From Streptomyces sp. AP-93 (lineage in GTDB: Bacteria; Actinomycetota; Actinomycetes; Streptomycetales; Streptomycetaceae), in the NCBI RefSeq assembly GCF_022808175.1, contig NZ_JALGBX010000002.1, positions 545,102-609,101 on the forward strand: DNA of 64,000 nt, written 5' to 3'. The notes below the pieces were generated by a model. It saw only the letters and a program-made list of their open reading frames with translations, made no database searches and was not told the origin of the DNA. Each line of letters begins with the position of its first letter. Within the stretch, counting starts at the first letter, position 1. This document shows positions 60,266 to 64,000 of this stretch, piece by piece. Both the position numbers and the translations under genes were made by a program.

Positions 60266-60896
60266 CCTGGGTCCGATCATCGACCCACCTTTCACTGATG
60301 CATATCAGTGGCCGACGCCCGATGTTCCGGATGACGTCCGACCCGTCGAGAGCGCCACATTCGAACCACCGCTGAGTGACGAACTGGCCATGCGGGCTCA
60401 GGAGGTTGCACTTGACTCCAACGAGATGTCAAGTCAGCTCGCGGGAATGCACTATGAAGTAATGGGCGTAACGCTCTTGTGGGCGGGAAAGGAAGAGCCG
60501 CCGCAACCGGTCGTCGTGGTCTATCGATACAACGACGATGTGGTCTTGGAGGCGGCTCTCGACCCGGAAGCGCAACGGGTGGTCGAACTGGCGAAGAAGC
60601 ACTACCAGCCGCCGCTCAGCCCGGCAGAGGAAGAGCGCGCCAGGGAGCTGGTAGCCGAACACGCCGTGCTGGTCAAGGCGGGGATTGACGTGGCGCATGG
60701 TCATGGAATCGCGATAAGCGAAGAGCTACCCAAAAGTCCCAGGCGAGGCCACCGCCTTGAGGATTTGCGGTTCGGACCGGAGGAACACCGCTGGCCAAGC
60801 GCGTGGGCGGTAGTTGACCTGAGCGCCGGCGATGTCGTGACAATCGGCGTCTACCCCCAGAGTTACTCTGTGAACTCTCCGATGACGGGGGGATGA
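60219..60896 (+). CDS. Hypothetical protein, first gene of a three-gene cassette
   Basis: 225 aa. Its 5' end overlaps the read-through tail of the transposase. Proline-rich N-terminus (IPGPFPGPFINLGP), then a mixed domain with PLSPAEEERARELVAEHAV and WPSAWAVVDLSAGDVVTIGVY. These recall the small N-terminal domains of copper amine oxidases, but similarity is weak. It ends 1 nt before the start of the CAO-like gene. The cassette has lower GC and less biased third positions than its surroundings, a sign of transfer. Confidence 0.65.
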   Translation: MKGMRIPGPFPGPFINLGPIIDPPFTDAYQWPTPDVPDDVRPVESATFEPPLSDELAMRAQEVALDSNEMSSQLAGMHYEVMGVTLLWAGKEEPPQPVVVVYRYNDDVVLEAALDPEAQRVVELAKKHYQPPLSPAEEERARELVAEHAVLVKAGIDVAHGHGIAISEELPKSPRRGHRLEDLRFGPEEHRWPSAWAVVDLSAGDVVTIGVYPQSYSVNSPMTGG

Positions 60897-60897
60897 C

Positions 60898-61746
60898 ATG
60901 AAATCCGGATTTATTAATTGGCCGTGGGAGGATCCGATCTGGACGTTCCACTGGTGGATCGCCGATTTCCCCGGTGAGGGCACAGTCTTTTCTCAGGTGA
61001 AATATCGCGGCCGCAAGATCTTCCACAAGGCTAGCGTGCCGCTGATTCGAGTGCATTACGACGGAAATCACGGACCCTACAAAGATTCCCTGAATGCACA
61101 CAACCTGAGCTACATCAAAATCTACCAGTGCCAGATTTCCGGCCTGCTCACCTTGGCAGTGGACGCGTATCACAAGGGAGGCAGCCTCGGACGCTACCAC
61201 CTCCTGAATCGCTGGCTATTCCTGTCCGATGGCACCATTCTTCCTCAGCTTCACAGTGCGGGGCTTCAACACGATGCCAACCATCGCCACCATGTCTACT
61301 GGCGCTTCGACTTCGACATCGACGGAGCATCCTCCGACCTGGCCTTGTATCACTCAAACTGGGCGCTGGACTGGGGATACGGCCCCGGTTGGTGGCCCAT
61401 CGAATCGGAGAGCTGGCTCCTCAAGAGCCCTGGAGAGCGCGCATGGGCAGTAATGAATACCCCAAACGGCCCCGGCTACGTGATCACGCCTGGACCCTTT
61501 GATGGGAGAGCCGACTCTTTCTCCCTCGCTGACGCATATGTCCTTCGATACCGCGGCAGCGAAGATCTTCAAGGAGCTCTCGGGAGTCGATATAGCGATG
61601 ACCTGAAAACCCTAATGAAAGAAATGGAAAGCACCGACAAGACTGACATCGTGTTCTGGTATATCGCACACCTCCCCCATGTAGCACACGACAACGGAGA
61701 CGAGTGGCACGTGTGCGGGCCGATCCTCAGACGTTTCGGTGTCTGA
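60898..61746 (+). CDS. Copper-amine-oxidase-like protein, catalytic-domain relative
   Basis: 282 aa. A His-rich segment HDANHRHHVYWRFDFDIDG resembles the copper-binding HxH strand region of copper amine oxidases, and the end DIVFWYIAHLPHVAHDNG resembles the last part of that domain, which supplies the third His. The TPQ precursor motif N-Y-D/E is absent, and the protein is less than half the normal length (about 640 aa). It is thus a truncated or repurposed relative, possibly working with the product of the preceding gene. Confidence 0.68.
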   Translation: MKSGFINWPWEDPIWTFHWWIADFPGEGTVFSQVKYRGRKIFHKASVPLIRVHYDGNHGPYKDSLNAHNLSYIKIYQCQISGLLTLAVDAYHKGGSLGRYHLLNRWLFLSDGTILPQLHSAGLQHDANHRHHVYWRFDFDIDGASSDLALYHSNWALDWGYGPGWWPIESESWLLKSPGERAWAVMNTPNGPGYVITPGPFDGRADSFSLADAYVLRYRGSEDLQGALGSRYSDDLKTLMKEMESTDKTDIVFWYIAHLPHVAHDNGDEWHVCGPILRRFGV

Positions 61747-61789
61747 GCCACAGAAAGCAAGCCAGGATAGAGCAGAAGGCTGGCCCCCC

Positions 61790-62563
61790 ATGACATCTAA
61801 TTCGGATGAGAACAAGGCATTGACCCTGCTTACTGCCATTGTGGCGGGCGATGCAGATATTCAAGACGGCGTGGCCGAACTCAAGAATGAAGGAATCGTG
61901 TCCACGGGAGATCTGCTCTCGGCGCTAAGTGAGGGACTCAGACTCCTCGAAACCGACGAAGAAAATGTCGGACAGCCTCTAAGCCTTGAGCTTACACGCA
62001 GGGAAACACCTCGAGAGCTCGTATCCGCCATCGTGCAAAGAATCCCAGAGGTCCCATTCGTCCTCAACGGAACAGTATATGACCCGGAAGACATCACCCG
62101 CTTCAATGGCAAAGAGCTCCATTTTGTGGCGTCGCCGGAGGGCGATCACATGCTGGTGCTAGACGATCGAGAACTGTTCGCGAGTTGGCGCCAGCTCACC
62201 TTCCTTGAACAATATCGGCACGGTCGTTGCTTGCCCCCCATTACCGAGCCCCTATCGTCAAGCCTCTTCGCAAGGGCCGCCCCCCCGTTCCCTCAAACGG
62301 GATTCAATGAACACATAAACTTCGAAGGAGATTGGAAAAATCTGCGGAAGAATCGGGGGTTCAGGAAACTGGGCAGTTGGAACGACGAGATCTCTTCCTT
62401 CAAGATGGTGGGAACTCGGGTGACTGAACTGTATGAGCACAACGACTATTTGGGGGAAACGTTCACGAGGGTGTTGGCGTGGGAGGGGGACGCGTACTTC
62501 GAGGAAAGAAACTTGCACAATTACGGGTGGGGAGATCGCGCTAGTTCTGTCGGAACTTGGTAG
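61790..62563 (+). CDS. Protein with C-terminal beta/gamma-crystallin-like domain
   Basis: 257 aa from ATG at 61790; a GTG at 61739 overlapping the previous gene is the alternative. The N-terminal helical region (about 1-75) is followed by a middle part (FVLNGTVYDPEDITRFNGKE). The last 85 residues carry crystallin-like Greek-key signatures: FNEHINFEGDWKNL and NDEISSF, then VTELYEHNDYLGETF and WGDRASSVGTW. Such domains bind calcium or stabilise proteins. No signal peptide is seen. Function unknown. Confidence 0.65.
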   Translation: MTSNSDENKALTLLTAIVAGDADIQDGVAELKNEGIVSTGDLLSALSEGLRLLETDEENVGQPLSLELTRRETPRELVSAIVQRIPEVPFVLNGTVYDPEDITRFNGKELHFVASPEGDHMLVLDDRELFASWRQLTFLEQYRHGRCLPPITEPLSSSLFARAAPPFPQTGFNEHINFEGDWKNLRKNRGFRKLGSWNDEISSFKMVGTRVTELYEHNDYLGETFTRVLAWEGDAYFEERNLHNYGWGDRASSVGTW

Positions 62564-62652
62564 GCGGCACCCGGCGGCCCGGCGGCCGTGAGCCACCCAG
62601 GGGGCTGTCGATAAATAACTCCTCGGTTTCATAGGTCCGTTGGCTCGTAGGA

Positions 62653-64000
62653 TGCGGGGGTCGACGGTCTCGCGTGGACTGCGTGAGCTGGAGCGGGGCG
62701 GGGAGAGCGACGGTCGGGTCCGGGTGGCCGGCGCGGGCCGCAATCGGCTGCGGGATCTCGACCCGGAGTTGGTGCCGGACCTGCTGGCGCTGGTCGAGCC
62801 CGATGAGCGGGGGGATCCGGAGTCTGCGTTGCGGTGGACGGTGAAGTCCACCCGCGCCCTGGCGGCGGAGCTGTCCGGGCAGGGGCGGCGGGTCGGGCAT
62901 GACACCGTGGCCACGCTGCTGAAGGACGAGGGGTTCTCCCTGCAGGCCACCTCGCGCACCACCGAGGGAGCCCGCCACCCCGATCGTGACGCCCAGTTCC
63001 GCTACATCAATGACCAGGTCACGGCGTATCTCGCGGACGGGCAGCCGGTCATCAGTGTGGATGCGAAGAAGAAGGAGACGCTGGGCCGCTACGCGGTTAT
63101 CGGGCGGGAATGGCACCGGGCCGGGCAGCCTGTGGAGGTTCGGGCCCACGACTTTCCCGAGAAGGGTGCTCTCAAGGCGGTTCCGTACGGGATCTACGAC
63201 ATCGGCGCGGATGCCGGCTGGGTGGCGGTGGGGTGCGACGGCGACACGTCCGCCTTCGCCGTGGCCACCCTGCGCCGCTGGTGGGACGGGGAGGGACGGC
63301 ACCGCTACCCGGACGCCTCCCGGCTGCTGATCACCGCCGACGCGGGCGGCTCCAACGGCTACCGGGTGCGGGCCTGGAAGAAGGAGCTCGCCGCTTTCGC
63401 CCTGGCCAGCGGGCTGCAAGTGACGGTCTGTCACTTTCCGCCGGGCACGTCGAAGTGGAACAAGATAGAGCACCGACTGTTCTCCCAGATCAGCATCAAC
63501 TGGCGGGAACGCCCGCTGACCAGCCACGAAGTCGTGGTCTCCACCATCGGCGCCACCCGGACGCGCACCGGGCTCACCGTCCACGCCGAACTCGACCCCG
63601 GCACCTACCCCACCGGCGTCACCGTCCCCGACAGCATCATGAACCGCCTGCCCCTCACCCCGCACGAGTGGCACGGCACCTGGAACTACACCCTGCGCCC
63701 GGAGCCGCTCGCCCCGCCCGATCCTGCGGCCACTCCGCCCCATGACCCGGCCTTCGGCCGGTTCCCCGCCGGCGACAAGACCCCCGCCTGGCTGCGTCAT
63801 CCAAGCCTCACCGGCCTGGAGCCCGCGGCCTTCGACGGCCTCGTCGCCCGCTACCGCACCTGGTGCACGGAGCACCCTCCCGTCCTGCTCCCCGGGAAAC
63901 GACCCGACGGCGGCCCCGGCGCGGGGGGGGTGTCTCTATGTCCTTCGTCAAGGACGTGGTGCCGGGTATCGGGCTGTTTTGGGTGGTCATGCGGCGAGGG
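62653..64000 (+). CDS. ISAzo13-family transposase, N-terminally truncated, runs off the window
   Basis: Open from ATG at 62653 to the window end without a stop. Characteristic segments: LDPELVPDLLALVEPDERG, STRALAAELSGQGRRVG, RHPDRDAQFRYINDQV, VISVDAKKKETLGRYAV (first Asp), ITADAGGSNGYRVRAWKKE (second Asp), CHFPPGTSKWNKIEHRLFS (Glu) and WHGTWNYTLRPE. The N-terminal about 60 residues of the family are missing; an in-frame TAG lies at 62632. After RPDGGPGAG (about 63923), at a run of eight G, family-like sequence ends, so the C-terminus is probably another junction. An IS remnant. Confidence 0.85.

Overview
The window is chromosomal DNA of a Streptomyces or close relative. The evidence is very high G+C, strong third-position GC bias, actinobacterial families (SSI-type protease inhibitor, SigE-family ECF factor, S1C protease with a proline-rich N-terminus, PP2C/GAF phosphatase, DUF2637) and an actinomycete integrative and conjugative element (AICE) in a tRNA-Ser gene. 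Three perfect copies of the bacterial parS site (TGTTTCACGTGAAACA) lie at 2103, 19017 and 46615, which places the window in the origin-proximal core of the chromosome.

Layout. 1-20022 is core chromosome: the 5' end of pheA; a minus-strand copper/heme locus (DUF1775, Sco, PCuAC, CopC-CopD fusion, Dyp peroxidase); an anti-sigma-like ATPase; Xaa-Pro aminopeptidase; a PP2C phosphatase; a prim-pol-like protein; a SEC-C/DUF5926-type protein; a second anti-sigma-like ATPase; a glycerophosphodiesterase; an HtrA-like protease; and a sulfur group (LysR, cysteine dioxygenase, YeiH transporter). A secreted trypsin-like protease and tRNA-Ser(TGA) follow.

21205-36293 is an apparently complete AICE of about 15 kb. 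It is flanked by a duplicated tRNA-Ser 3' end plus terminator. It carries int, xis, an iteron-like repeat field, a DUF3631 ATPase, a prim-pol, transfer genes (TraB-like FtsK translocase, Spd-like membrane proteins, DUF2637), an HTH/TPR regulator with palindromic operators upstream, and a GntR-NUDIX fusion reminiscent of pSAM2 KorSA/Pif. Repeats just downstream of traB look like a clt transfer locus.

36295-53029 is core again: an alpha/beta hydrolase; an FAD monooxygenase broken by one in-frame stop; small secreted proteins; a five-gene operon matching the mycobacterial igr (steroid side-chain) locus, made of two acyl-CoA dehydrogenases, MaoC-DUF35, MaoC and an Ltp2-like protein; a SigE-family sigma factor; an acyl-CoA ligase; a very long PAS/receiver protein; and an SSI-like inhibitor.

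53216-64000 is an integration hot spot beginning at tRNA-Ser(GCT) and tRNA-Arg(ACG). A decayed element of about 4 kb (53578-57533) sits in the tRNA-Arg 3' end. It holds a 5'-truncated integrase abutting a NUDIX fragment, a 150-nt hairpin and an inverted tRNA-Ser 3' fragment. A second integrase remnant, an ISKra4-type IS, a lower-GC three-gene cassette (copper-amine-oxidase-like and beta/gamma-crystallin-like proteins) and an ISAzo13-type transposase that runs off the window end follow in tandem.
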